From the NCBI GenBank assembly GCA_039619475.1, contig CM077115.1, positions 225,677,064-225,741,063 on the forward strand: a stretch of DNA of 64,000 nucleotides. The letters are read 5' to 3'. Source of the stretch: Icerya purchasi (lineage: Eukaryota; Arthropoda; Insecta; Hemiptera; Monophlebidae). The translations under genes were made by a program, and so were the position numbers. The notes beneath the pieces were generated by a model. That model was not told the DNA's origin and did not search any database. It was given only the letters and a program-made list of their open reading frames with translations. The number at the start of each line of letters is the position of its first letter. Within the stretch, counting starts at the first letter, position 1. Shown here in pieces: positions 23,813-33,899 of this stretch.

Positions 23813-23893
<81 letters not shown>

Positions 23894-24969
23894 CATAATG
23901 TTCTCTCGGTCTATAGCTCCCTTCTTTTCATTCTGATACAGTGAGCATCTTTGTTATCTTCTACCAAAATAATTCACGTTGGGCGATACCCTCTCTGCTT
24001 CCGAGCGTGCAGCCTGCTGATACTTTCTAATTCACGTGTCACACAGAATGGTGTAGCCTGGACGCCGAATAAATCTATTTCCTTTTCAGCCTTTCATTAA
24101 TATCATTTCGATTTTCACACTAAAACTGCTCGCGCCGGCTTTTAATTGCTTGTCCGTAAGAATTTATTAGTCTCGGCTGATTCGCCACCCACTGTCTCTA
24201 TTTCACGCCCAAGAATTCTAAAACCGCGTCCACTCCGTAGATAACTAATAAAAATGAAATTCCCAAAACCTAATCGAAGCTAAATTTGATGTAATATCTA
24301 TACTTGTCCCCCACTTCCGCGCTCATATAAAAGCCACGAATCCAATGTGGGCGAAAGTTGGCTATCAGCAAAACACAATAAATATTTATAAACCGGTCGC
24401 CAAGTTTAACCACAAAAGAACAATACCTCTCGATTGAATGAGCGAGCAGCCCCATCAACACTGAGTAACGGCGTCGCCCGAGTAGTAAAAACACCGATAA
24501 TTATCGGCGAATATTTTGCTATTCGAGAAGAGAATATTTAAGAAAAAGTGTCGTTGTCGATGTTTTTGCCAATGATGAAGGCAAAATGTGTCAGTAATTA
24601 AATGTCTGTACAAATGCGACATCAGCCAAAAGATTCGCCTTTTAGATATAGAAAATAAATTCGTTTTTTGCGTCTGTCTATCTGTTTTACTTTGCCTACT
24701 GTCGATGGATAGAGTGATTCTCGAATTTTAGCGCTTAATTTAGAAGTTTTTGGTGTCAGCCAGCAGATCAACAACGAGGCTTCTTTGCCAATGAAGTGAG
24801 AACAAGTTCAGTCAAGCATGATGTTTCATGCGCTGAGAATTCCGTATGCAAGACTATACTTTACGTTTACATAATAATACTAAATTCAAAACAAAGAAAT
24901 CTGACTTTTTGTGACTTAAAGAAGGAGGGATACGTCATTTTTCGCGCTTTTTTGAACTATTCGCCAACA
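22975..24969. other. unassigned DNA with simple repeats
   Basis: Holds a poly(G) run at about 23526-23543 and a (TAA)n tract at 23818-23893. The frames here are short, overlap antisense and have no motifs. Confidence 0.5.
23818..23893. repeat. (TAA)n microsatellite
   Basis: About 25 perfect TAA units. Confidence 0.95.
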
Positions 24970-25650
24970 TCGAAGAAGTTTCGTTAAAGAAATGAAAGAC
25001 GGTTTATTGAAAATTGATCAAAACATGGATTACAGAAAAATTATAATTTAAAAATATAAAATAAAGCCGACATACTCCGGAGTTACCTACTCCATAATCA
25101 CGGCAATAATAAATAAAGTTAAAAGTAAAATAAAAACTGCGAAACATGTCGGCGGCCTTATTTTACATTTTTAAACTATAATTTTTCTGTAATCCATGTT
25201 TTGATAAATTTTTAATAAAGTGACAATACCGGAAATGGATATAAACATTTATAACTCAAATGTAAAGAAATATGATTTCGTTCACGACAAACAGCTTTCT
25301 TTCCAACAATATATCATATTCCCGGAAAAAAAAAATATTTTTTAAAAATTTCGAGCTTTCGGCGTCTTGAGGGGCTGATTTTAAAGTTGGTAACCCAGAT
25401 GTTCCCAACCAGAAAAATATACGGAGATGCGCATATTTTTAACTTTGTTCAAAATTTTTAGAATGTTTCGTTAAGGAAATTAAATACGGTTTTATTCCCG
25501 ACAAATAGCGATCTTTCCATCGATATGTCACAAGACCCGAAAAAAATATTCTTTTTTCGAAACTTTTGAGCTCGAGGATCTAAACATAAAGTTGTAAGCT
25601 CGGCTACAGTTTTCCTATAAAGTGTCCTTTGTGCATACATTTGTAATACG
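24970..25650. repeat. R-C interspersed repeat, partial diverged copies
   Basis: Three stretches share words with the fuller copy at 56245-56577: GTTTCGTTAAAGAAATGAAA (24979-24998), then CGTTCACGACAAACAGC...TTTCCAACAATAT (about 25277-25316), then GTTTCGTTAAGGAAATTAAA...CGACAAATAGCGATCTTTCC (about 25464-25519). Each is followed by an A-rich run, TTCGAG and a GAGG word. The first partial copy is interrupted by the fold-back element at 25003-25219. No coding signal. Confidence 0.6.
25003..25219. mobile_element. fold-back (MITE-like) element
   Basis: Arm 25003-25073 is matched by the reverse complement of 25146-25219 over about 72 bp with few differences. The arms share ATCAAAACATGGATTACAGA and then AAAATTATA and CCGACAT blocks. 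The 72-base spacer holds a small palindrome, ACTCCGGAGT. There is no coding capacity. The element splits a sequence found elsewhere in R-C copies, so it inserted into that repeat. I could not fix a target duplication. Confidence 0.75.
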
Positions 25651-27657
25651 TTTTGGTTTCCTCAACTTTTTTACTCGGACTACTACTTACGTGAACACCC
25701 TTTTTTTTTTTTGCTGTTTTTGAGCCCCAGGGGGGGCTATATAATTTTTTAATTTTACGAAAGAGCTTGAGCGATTTAATATTTTGAAGTTCACTTTTAA
25801 AATGCTATTATCTGGTGATGAGTTATGAATTTTTTAAAGGTGATTTCTGAGGTTATTGTAAATTCCATATTATATATCCTTGAAGATTTTTTGGGTTTTT
25901 CGCCGCCCCGAGTAATCTCGGTTAGTTTGAAGTTGTAGATTTTCTTAAAGAGAATTTTAATTGTAATTTATGATCTAATTTTGAAGTTAATAAGTCAAAC
26001 CGTTCGTGTGTTATTGATGTTTTTTGATACTTTTTTGTCGTTTCTGAACCATTAGGATTCCCTACATTGTATATATATGTACCGAATCCTAAATCGGAGA
26101 ATACACTCAATAAAGAAAAGTGTTTAATAAATTCTAGATAATATATTGTTCATTTCTAGCCCAAGTTGAAAGTTCGTCATTAGTTTAATAATAAATTTTA
26201 TTAATATACAACATCGATAACTTTACGGATAATAAATTTACATTAATTTTTACGCGTGTTGTGTTTTTCTCACTTTTATTGTCGAATAATTGTGCCGCGA
26301 CAAGAGAACGAAGCACACGAAACGCTAAAAAAATACGTTTAATAAGAAATAATGTAGAAAGAGATGACGGAGAGATCTTTTCAAGGAACAAAAGAATCCG
26401 GAACTCTCGACTTTTGTTGGATCGCGACAAACATTAGAAAGACCCGGGGGAATCTTCAATTGAACTAAGAACCGTTTATTGTGTTGGACGGTGATAATTA
26501 TATTTATATTTAAAAGGAAGCAAACGGGGAAGCAGATTGACTCTTGTAGAATAAATAAATGCTGTAAGAAAAATGAAATGGGAAAGGAAGAATAAAAAGC
26601 GGATGATTGCAGTAGTAAAAGGACCTTTAGAAATGACGTTTAATTGATTTTCCAACAGATGGTTCAGCAAGAGGATGCAAAATTTACGATCATTAGCGAA
26701 ACAGCTTTATAACATATAGACTCAATACTAACTTACTACATACCAGAAAGTGTTAATTGTGTAAAAAAATTATTTCAATAATTTATCGAAAGTTTAGAAT
26801 GTTTTTCTGAAACATTTCGATGCGCAGTTTAACAACTATGCCCCGTGTATTGGTAATATTCCGTAATGAAAATAGGCTTTTAGAAATTTTTAATGTACGA
26901 AGAAATTATTCCGAAAATATTATTTACCGTAAAATTCGGGCCAACCCCACTTTTTGCTATTTTAGGCTGTGTTTAAATTTGCTTTAAATTATATATTTGC
27001 ATTAGTAATATGCTCGAAAGAAAGGCGAATGGAAGTAAATAAATCTTTAGTGAAAATATCCAGTTCACACTTTAAAAAAGATAAAAATCTGCAGATATAA
27101 ACAAGTAATCAATGTGCAACAGTTAGTAGTAATACAATCAATAATACTACAAAGCAATAATTTAAACTATTAAATATTGAAAAATTACTCTAGGACATTC
27201 AATAATTTTTAATTGAATTAATTTCATCAGGCGTAGAGCTACTATATTAAATCATTATTTTTTTCATACGGGGTGGTAGTAAATATCGGTATATATCATA
27301 AAAGTCACTCCCAGTTTTACAAGATTGTTCATGCGTAACTATTAAAAAGAATTTAACGACCTAAAATCTTTTAATGATAGTACAAGCGAAATTACATTTG
27401 GCAAACTGCACAATAGCAATAATAAAACTCAAAAAATTTAACAATGCATTATAGATCAATGAATATAATTTTTAGCATTATGTTAGAAATAAAAAAATTC
27501 AGACAGTATTAAAGTCATATCACAGAACCACAGCTATTACAATTATAAAAATATTCAAAACGATAAGCTATTTATCGTTATACTTATGGATTTAAAAATA
27601 TACGCGAATTCATTTTTGCGTTAAAAACATTATACGGCATCTGAATTTAATAACGTA
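25651..27657. other. unassigned AT-rich DNA
   Basis: No gene or known transposon. Short frames at 25922-26670 are antisense-overlapping and featureless. Confidence 0.5.
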
Positions 27658-27890
27658 AGATATTAATTACAACGTAATTCTTAGATTAATATATATATAT
27701 ATATATATAAACTCGGTCATTTTGGCCTCGCAAGGGACTGTGCTCCTTGACCCTTCTTGCTTACATTTCTGTCTCTTTCTCTTCTATACTTTGTATAAAA
27801 TAATCAAAATTTACAACGTAATTCTTAGGCCGACTCCCACTAGATTGTATAACGAAAAAATGTCCCAATTTTATATAATAAAAAAAAAAT
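27658..27890. repeat. R-B interspersed repeat, hybrid partial copy
   Basis: After an (AT)n at 27689-27708 the sequence ACTCGGTCATTTTGGCCTCG begins the family unit and runs to TTTACAACGTAATTCTTA (about 27828). It then continues as the opposite end of the unit, GAAAAAATGTCCCAATTTTA, in inverted orientation. The ATTACAACGTAATTCTTAG word also occurs just before the TA tract. Other copies are at 29059-29400 and 39890-40681. Confidence 0.65.
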
Positions 27891-28030
27891 ATAACCAATA
27901 ATTTGTACCATAAATTTTATTAAACTACCAAAACAACTTAACATACTACAACACGTATAAAATAATACTTTTTTTGCGTTTCGGTGGTATTATTAAATTA
28001 GCAATATAGTCTTTACATGCTTCTCCCCCT

Positions 28031-28333
28031 ATGATGGGACTTTTTATTCATTTTCATAGTAATAAGATATGGGAGTACATATCAGCAGAAAAGAAAATTG
28101 AATTGGAGGAAAGAATAAACACAGAATACGAGTTGAGGGAAAAACTTTCGTACCAATTGCCGTTAGCAAGAACAAAGATGGGGGAGCAAACGGATGAATA
28201 TATTATAACTCAGATGTTGAATAAAATACCCAAAGAAATAATAGAGAAGGAAAAAATAGGGGAAAGAAAAAGGAAAATAAAGGAATGGCTTCAGGAAGAA
28301 GAAAATATAAAAAAAATAATAAACATAAAATAA
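28031..28333 (+). pseudogene. probable LINE ORF2 C-terminal fragment
   Basis: 100 codons starting at ATG 28031, very rich in Lys and Glu, likely helical. The LINE-like part is residues about 44-70. The start codon is arbitrary because the fragment is truncated. A chance lysine-rich frame remains an alternative, but the downstream UTR and A tail favour a LINE. Confidence 0.45.
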
Positions 28334-28516
28334 GAAAACAAAGCGCAACAAAAAAGCTAGGAAAAAAGAAACAAAAAAAAACAAAAAACAACTGAATATA
28401 GAAAATAGAAATAGATTAGCAATTATTGATAAGTAAAATAGATAGATTAAGTAAATATTACACGATCATGTATATGTATAAGTTAATTTAAGATGGTAAA
28501 ATGTCAAATAGGATAA

Positions 28517-28545
28517 TTCGTCGACAAGCGTTTTAGCTTGACGAA
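28517..28545 (+). other. stem-loop in LINE 3' UTR
   Basis: TTCGTC(GAC)AAGC pairs with GCTTGACGAA around a GTTTTA loop, giving 10 base pairs with a 3-nt bulge, about 40 nt before the A tail. Some LINE groups have a 3' stem-loop that their reverse transcriptase recognises. Such a role here is inference. Confidence 0.5.
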
Positions 28546-28620
28546 AATTTTTGTATATAAAAAATTATAAATACATATTTTTCAAAAAAAAAAAAAAAAA
28601 AAATAAGAAATGTATTTATT

Positions 28621-28800
28621 ATGTTTCCAAAAACGAAATCTGCCACCGAACATAAACGTGAATTGCGGAAACGAAAAAAGGACGACGAACTGTGCAATAG
28701 CGAAGAATTTGCAACATTTATATGTGACGATACGCATTTTGGTTCGAAAACGACAGGTATAGAAAAGTTTGAAGCATTTGATAGCATTTTGAGTCAATAA
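28621..28800 (+). CDS. small unrecognised ORF, 59 codons
   Basis: ATG at 28621 to TAA at 28800, 17 bases after a LINE A tail. The peptide has a basic N-terminal HKRELRKRKKDDE segment, then an EEFATFICDDTHFGSK block and a C-terminal IEKFEAFDSILSQ. Codon choice is balanced compared with its AT-rich surroundings, which suggests it was once coding. I do not recognise the family. It may be a fragment of a transposon protein or the last exon of something larger. No promoter is evident. Confidence 0.35.
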   Translation: MFPKTKSATEHKRELRKRKKDDELCNSEEFATFICDDTHFGSKTTGIEKFEAFDSILSQ

Positions 28801-28896
28801 AAAATAATAAGAAAAAAAATGATCTAAAGGGACCACATTTTTTTACGTTTTTTGACGAAATACTCAATTTATGTTCACCAGTTTTCATCATTACTC

Positions 28897-29058
28897 ACAT
28901 GGTACCTTAGTTGAATGGGATTCTTTCTAATGAACAAAGAATTAGTTAAATCGGTCTATATAAATATGAGTTATTATGCGCGAACTAGCATAAAAAAAAA
29001 AAAAAAAAACATACGCGACAAACGTATAACCTCCTTCTTTTTGGAAGTCGGTAAAAAT
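28897..29058. repeat. R-C interspersed repeat, 3' half
   Basis: GGTACCTTAGTTGAATGGGA...TTATGCGCGAAC...poly(A)...ACATACGCGACAAACGTATAACCTCC...GAAGTCGGTAAAAATTA matches 56419-56577 nearly throughout. The CCTCCTTCTTTTTGGAAGTCGGT end is similar in style to 3' ends of repeats common in insect genomes. It directly abuts an R-B copy at 29059. Confidence 0.75.
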
Positions 29059-29400
29059 TAAAATATAACAAACGTTACATAAAATTGCAATACTTTTTGG
29101 GACATTCTTTCTAATAAGAGACGACCTAACAATTACGTTGTAACTAATATATATATATATAACTCGGACATTTTGGCCTTGCAAGGGGCTGTGCCCCTTG
29201 ACCCCTCTTGCTTACATTTCTGTCTCTTTCTCTTCTACACATTGTATAAAATGATCAAAATTTACAACGTAATTCTAAATCGGTTCCTTATGATTATAAT
29301 AACAGAATCACAAAAATCCCATGAAATATAACAAATGTTACATAAAATTGTGACATTTTTTCTAATGGGGGGTAGCCTAAGAATTACATTGTAATTAATA
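29059..29400 (+). repeat. R-B interspersed repeat, 1.3 units head to tail
   Basis: 29059-29150 is the 3' part of one unit (ACATAAAATTG...GACATTCTTTCTAATAAGAG...TTACGTTGTAACTAATAT). After a short (AT)n, 29161-29400 is a fuller unit starting ACTCGGACATTTTGGCC and ending CCTAAGAATTACATTGTAAT. The unit contains a perfect AAGGGGC-TGT-GCCCCTT hairpin (about 29187-29203). No coding signal. Confidence 0.75.
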
Positions 29401-29623
29401 TAAATTTGATCCTTCAGATCCTTCATGGAAACAGCTCCTGAAGTCCTAGATTTAGTTCTTCTATAATACACACAGAAAAGTCAATTTCAATTGAGACTAC
29501 TTTTCATTGTTAAAAAAATAATTAATTTTATAATAAAAACGTTTCGTATTTTATAATGTATTTGTTACGGATATATCTTATAGCTAGGAGTCATTGCACA
29601 AAATGCGCCCCTCGTTGAAAAAT

Positions 29624-29872
29624 CGACGTTTCTGCAGTTGTTCCACGTAAACGATAGAGATACATTTCGGCTTCTCTCTGCCTTCTGGAATCTCGGATAA
29701 TTAGTGAGAACCAGTTTTCCTGTATTTATCCATTTTTTTCAGTCATCAGTTCACCCACAAATATTAGAAAAACGAAAATATATACCTGCTATTACGTTTG
29801 AGGTAAAGAGGAAAAATTAAAAACGATTTGAAAATGTTTCCATGCCAACGTTTAACCGGTAATTCTGAGAAC
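29624..29872. repeat. direct repeat, copy 1 of 2
   Basis: 249 bp from CGACGTTTCTGCAGTTG to GTAATTCTGAGAAC, about 95 percent identical by eye to 32801-33054 in the same orientation. It has no recognisable coding sequence, inverted termini or tRNA-like head. Confidence 0.9.
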
Positions 29873-30522
29873 GGTAAAGATTTCATTGAATTTGCGATGG
29901 ATAGTTTGAGTTCGTACCAGAACGAAATAGTCGTATCACACTTTACCATGTCACAATGTTCTTCTGTATGAAAGGTAGGAAGATGTTGGTTTCATTTTTC
30001 GTAACGCTTCTTCAAAATGCCTTTGACCCAAAAATGGCGTTGTCATTGATACGCTAAAGAATTTATTTACGAAACAAATTAACGCGTAAATCAATTCGAA
30101 TCTACACGAATTCATTAGATCGCTTTGTCATCTTGTATTAAATTAATAATATAATTAAACAACTAGTATTGAAAGAAACAAACATTTGTACAACAAATAT
30201 TTATAGTCATCGACTCCGAAATAGTTGGTGAATATTAATTTTTACTAAAAGAATTTCTATTCCCGTTAGTACTGGTTGTTTTGTTTTTTTTTACGTCACC
30301 GAAGCAGGATACAAAGTCTTTTTTTTTTTTTTGGCAATTTTATGATTTCCCAAATATAACCGACCGGTTAAATAATAATTTATTCGTAATTTTTGTAACG
30401 CGCGCAGTTAATTACGCAGCAGCTTTAAAATCGAAATAGCAAAAAACAGATAACCATGTATAAGATGTGACTTCAACTGCCGAAGAACCAGTAACTAGAA
30501 AATTCAATGTTAAATACATTAA
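29873..30522. other. unassigned DNA
   Basis: No feature recognised beyond T runs at 30273-30335. Confidence 0.5.
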
Positions 30523-31000
30523 TCTTCTTCTTCTTCTTTTTTAGCCATCTGCAGGATATAGACCTTTTCCTTACGTTTCCACGCGTTCCCTATTTAGTGC
30601 ACGAACTTACCAGGCATCATCAAGTTGTACCTGGTCGACTTCTTACTTTATTTTTCAGGCGCCATTTAGATAATCTCACAGTTTATCTGTTATCATTTAA
30701 TCGGACCACGCGTCCTGTCCATCCCCGTTTGGCCTTTTAAAAAATTTCTCAGGCAACGTCTTTAAGATCTTCTTCTTATTTCTGCTATTTTTACATTTTC
30801 CCCCGTAAAGAGCTATCCCCAGCATTTTCCTTTCAATTTTTTTTTTTTTTTTTTTTTTTGAGTTTTACTAATCATTTCTAAACCGTCTTTGGTTATACCC
30901 CATGTTTCTGCGAAATAGACCATTGCTGGTAGGGCGCATTGACTGAACACCTTTTTTTTTTTTTTTTCTACGGCACGTGAGTATTTTCTTCTCTTCCGCA
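30523..31000 (-). mobile_element. LINE ORF2 C-terminal relic with (AAG)n-type tail
   Basis: On the minus strand FSQCALPAMVYFAETW and ITKDGLEMISKTQ (about 30955-30865) match the 'F-QC-LPAM-Y-ETW...Q' block after the RT domain of many insect LINEs. Further on, with frameshifts, come GWTGRVVRLNDNR and a YPADG end followed by TAA at 30541-30543. An AAAAAAGAAGAAGAAG tail (30523-30540) follows immediately, so there is no 3' UTR. Two poly(T) runs (30839-30860 and 30953-30967, A's on the coding strand) have replaced expected codons such as the 'RAMER' stretch. Confidence 0.7.
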
Positions 31001-31802
31001 TTCTCTTTACTACTAGCGGGCCATGTTTATGCTTCATCTTATTTCCTTTTTTCATATCATTATTTTCCATTAAAATAAAATAAAAACTCGTAATAGAAAG
31101 AAGCGTCTAAAAAAATTAACTAAATTTTAAGATTACCAGAATTACCGACATTAAATGCGGCGTTATTGAATAAAGGGCGTAAGTTAAATTGAAAGCGAAC
31201 CGGGCGTATAAAATAAGAAACCCAAGTTCATAAATGATTACAGCGTAGAATATAGTAGCCAACAAACCGTTAAGTAATTAATAAATTAATTAAAAATACA
31301 TCTCGGTTAAACTAAATAGCTCGAAGGATGATAAAGATAAAAATTACAAACTTCCCAAATCATGATAAAATTAAGAAGACAGAGATTAATTATTCGGAAA
31401 TATAAGATCCGACTAGAAAAAATAGAGCTGAATCTATCGTGCAAAATAATAAAATACGAATTACAACTATTTGAAAAAAACCGATAGAAGGAAGAAACGA
31501 CGCTGAAAAAAAAAACAAAAAAGAAGGAGCAATCCAAAACTGGCACTCTTGTTTAGTCGACAGAAATAAATGAAATAGAAAAACATAGCAAAGTATGTAT
31601 TATTCAGATTATTTATTTCGTTTATGCAAAAACTTCGCAGTCGGTAATGATTCTAAAAAGAGAAATTTTAACGAAAAAACAAGCTAAATAAGAACATGCC
31701 AAAATGTATTAGGAAGATCGTCAAATTAAAGGACAAAATAAATATGAAAATGATTAAAAATAAACTAATATCTAATAATAAAACTTCAAGTGTACGATAA
31801 AG
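31001..31802. other. unassigned AT-rich DNA
   Basis: Nothing recognised. The frame at 31307-31546 is featureless. Confidence 0.5.
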
Positions 31803-32026
31803 AAACTAAAATGGAATTGTACGGGACATATTACGAAAAGCGGTGGCGGTAGATAAAGAGAATAACGGACTGGACCATTGAACGATGGAAAAGTGGAAGA
31901 CAAAAAATCAGACGAAATGGCGATATAATAATAAAATTACTAAAATACAGACATTATCAAAGAATTGCTTATGAACGGTTAGAGTGAGCTTAGTTGAGGG
32001 AGGTCTTGGCCCGTTATCAGGCCTAA
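31803..32026 (+). pseudogene. second LINE ORF2 C-terminal relic
   Basis: The plus frame reads KRWR, then IKRITDWTIERWKSGRQKIR, RNGDI and QRIAYERLE, ending near LREVLARYQA at a TAA (32024-32026). The order 'RW-K-I-DW...GR-K-RW-DDI...W-RIA-DR...L-EA' is the C-terminal signature of a LINE group different from the one at 30.5 kb. There is an in-frame stop after KRWR and two near the end. Confidence 0.6.
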
Positions 32027-32800
32027 ATATTACATTTAAATGATCTGTACTTACTACACTGCACAAATTTGTCTACGGGTAATAAAAATAATAAAAAAGG
32101 AAATAATACAAATTGGGGAAAAATTTTAATTCCATTGTAAACTTCATCATAAATATGTATAGATAGCAAATATAAATATTAAAAAAGAAAAAAAAATTAC
32201 TTGCATAATTTCTAGTTTCGGGGTTTCCGGTTTACTAGTATTTTTATGTATTCTTTTGCAAATTTCAGGCCGAAGTGAGAAAAATTTAAACGTTTTAGTG
32301 TAAAATTACAAAAAGAAAAAGAAAAAAAAAACGCCTTCAAGAAAAAATGGCTAAAATAATTTCCTCTAAAACTTACAACGCGGAAGGTTAAGCACGATTA
32401 GTTACTTAAATTAAACTGATCCTTTGACAGAACTGTTTTTCTTCACATTACTGTTTCCAATCAGAGTTCAAATTTCAGTTTAGCTGTTTGCATGGCAAAT
32501 GGACACGGTTCGAAACAGTGAGAAAACAACGTGATTGAAGCTATTAAACGATTATGACGAAAGAGAAAACCATTTGAACTGATAGCTTTTGTAGGAAATT
32601 AGTAGCATGTTCGTCTGTATAGAGCGAACGAACGCCTAAGCACTAGTAAACTGTCGCGCTCAGGCTTGCTTGATTTATTAAAAACTCACGCTGCGAAAAC
32701 ACTCTTGATCGGTTTGCGTGAAAAGGTAACTTTCTTATCTTCTATCGGTCTGCTGGACGAGATTAGTTGATGTCGTTGTCGTCCAGAAGCCGAATAATAG
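32027..32800. other. unassigned AT-rich DNA
   Basis: No supported feature. Confidence 0.5.
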
Positions 32801-33054
32801 CGACGTTTCTGCAGTTGTTCCACGTAAACGATAGAGATACATTTCGGCTTCTCTCTGCCTTCTGGAATCTCGGATAATTAGTGAGAACCAGTTTTCCTGT
32901 ATTTATCCATTTTTTTCAGTCATCAGTTCACCCATAAATACTAGAAAAACGAAAATATACCTGCTATTACGTTTGAGGTGAAGAGAAAAAATTATAAAAA
33001 CGATTACAAATGAAAATGTTTCCATGCCAACGTTTAACCGGTAATTCTGAGAAC
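32801..33054. repeat. direct repeat, copy 2 of 2
   Basis: Partner of 29624-29872, with a handful of substitutions and small insertions clustered at 32935-33010. Flanks of the two copies do not match. Confidence 0.9.
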
Positions 33055-33899
33055 TATCGACCAACAACGGACAAATAATACCATTAAATCGGATAGCAAA
33101 GAAAAGAGGAAGAATATCAAGTTAGTTTCCAAACCAGCTCAGAACATATACGTATATTTATAGACACATATATACATATATACATTTTTAATAATCCAAC
33201 GTCCTCCTCCGATTTATTATGATTTTACTCATATCACGTTAATCCTTTCTCGCTTGGTCGAAAAATTTCGAAGAATATGCCAAAATTTTTTATTCCATCC
33301 ATCAAATTAATTGTGTGTGTGTGTGTGTGTGTGTGCATTGATAGCGAATCCTGATTTTTTCCCCAGTACTTCTCTGAGACAGAAAAATGTTGAAACAGAA
33401 TTAACCTGATATGCGATCGCACCTATTACAAATAAACCATATTAAGAAGCTACTTTTTTTTTCTTTAATTTCAAAAAATAAAAAAATAAATTATGTAAAA
33501 GACAATTAAATTTTGATAAAGGAAATGATTTATGTAAAAACGAAAAGGAATAATGCAAAATGAATTTAAAAAGTAAATAAATAAATAGATAAAAAGGATT
33601 ATTAAGTAACTTTAGTTCAAGAACTATAAAGATACACAATGCCTTTGTCTCACAAAAAAAAATATATATTATTTAAAGGAAAAATACAGCTAACGAGTCT
33701 ATTTAAAAGTGAATACGTCTACTTATATTAATGAACTTTTCTAATTTACCGATCTAGTAATCGCTGATCTCTTAAAAAAAAATTTTCTCTGTCCAAAAAT
33801 TATTTTGACAATGTAAAGTATGTACGATGGCGTGATTGTGTAGGAAAAGATGATATCTGTAAAAATAATTAAAGATCGATAGTTAAAAATTAAAAATAT
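33055..33899. other. unassigned AT-rich DNA with (TG)n
   Basis: A (TG)n tract lies at about 33313-33335. No gene recognised. Confidence 0.5.

Larger units (their letters stand above)
28031..28603 (+). mobile_element. LINE 3' end with poly(A) tail
   Basis: A plus-strand frame ends at 28333 and is followed by about 250 bp of 3' UTR and a 20-base A tail at 28584-28603. The part LPLARTKMGEQ...Y...LNKIPKEI (about 28160-28235) resembles the 'RT-G-F-Y...WN-LP-I' tail conserved near the C-terminus of CR1/Jockey-like ORF2 proteins. The preceding 40 codons are not recognisable as LINE, so the 5' boundary is uncertain. No target duplication was found. Confidence 0.55.

Noticed and set aside
29624..33054. 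LTR retrotransposon with 250-bp LTRs
   Set aside because: The direct repeats lack TG...CA ends, no primer-binding site or polypurine tract is visible, flanks share no duplication, and the 2.9 kb between them contain LINE relics in opposite orientations but no gag or pol.
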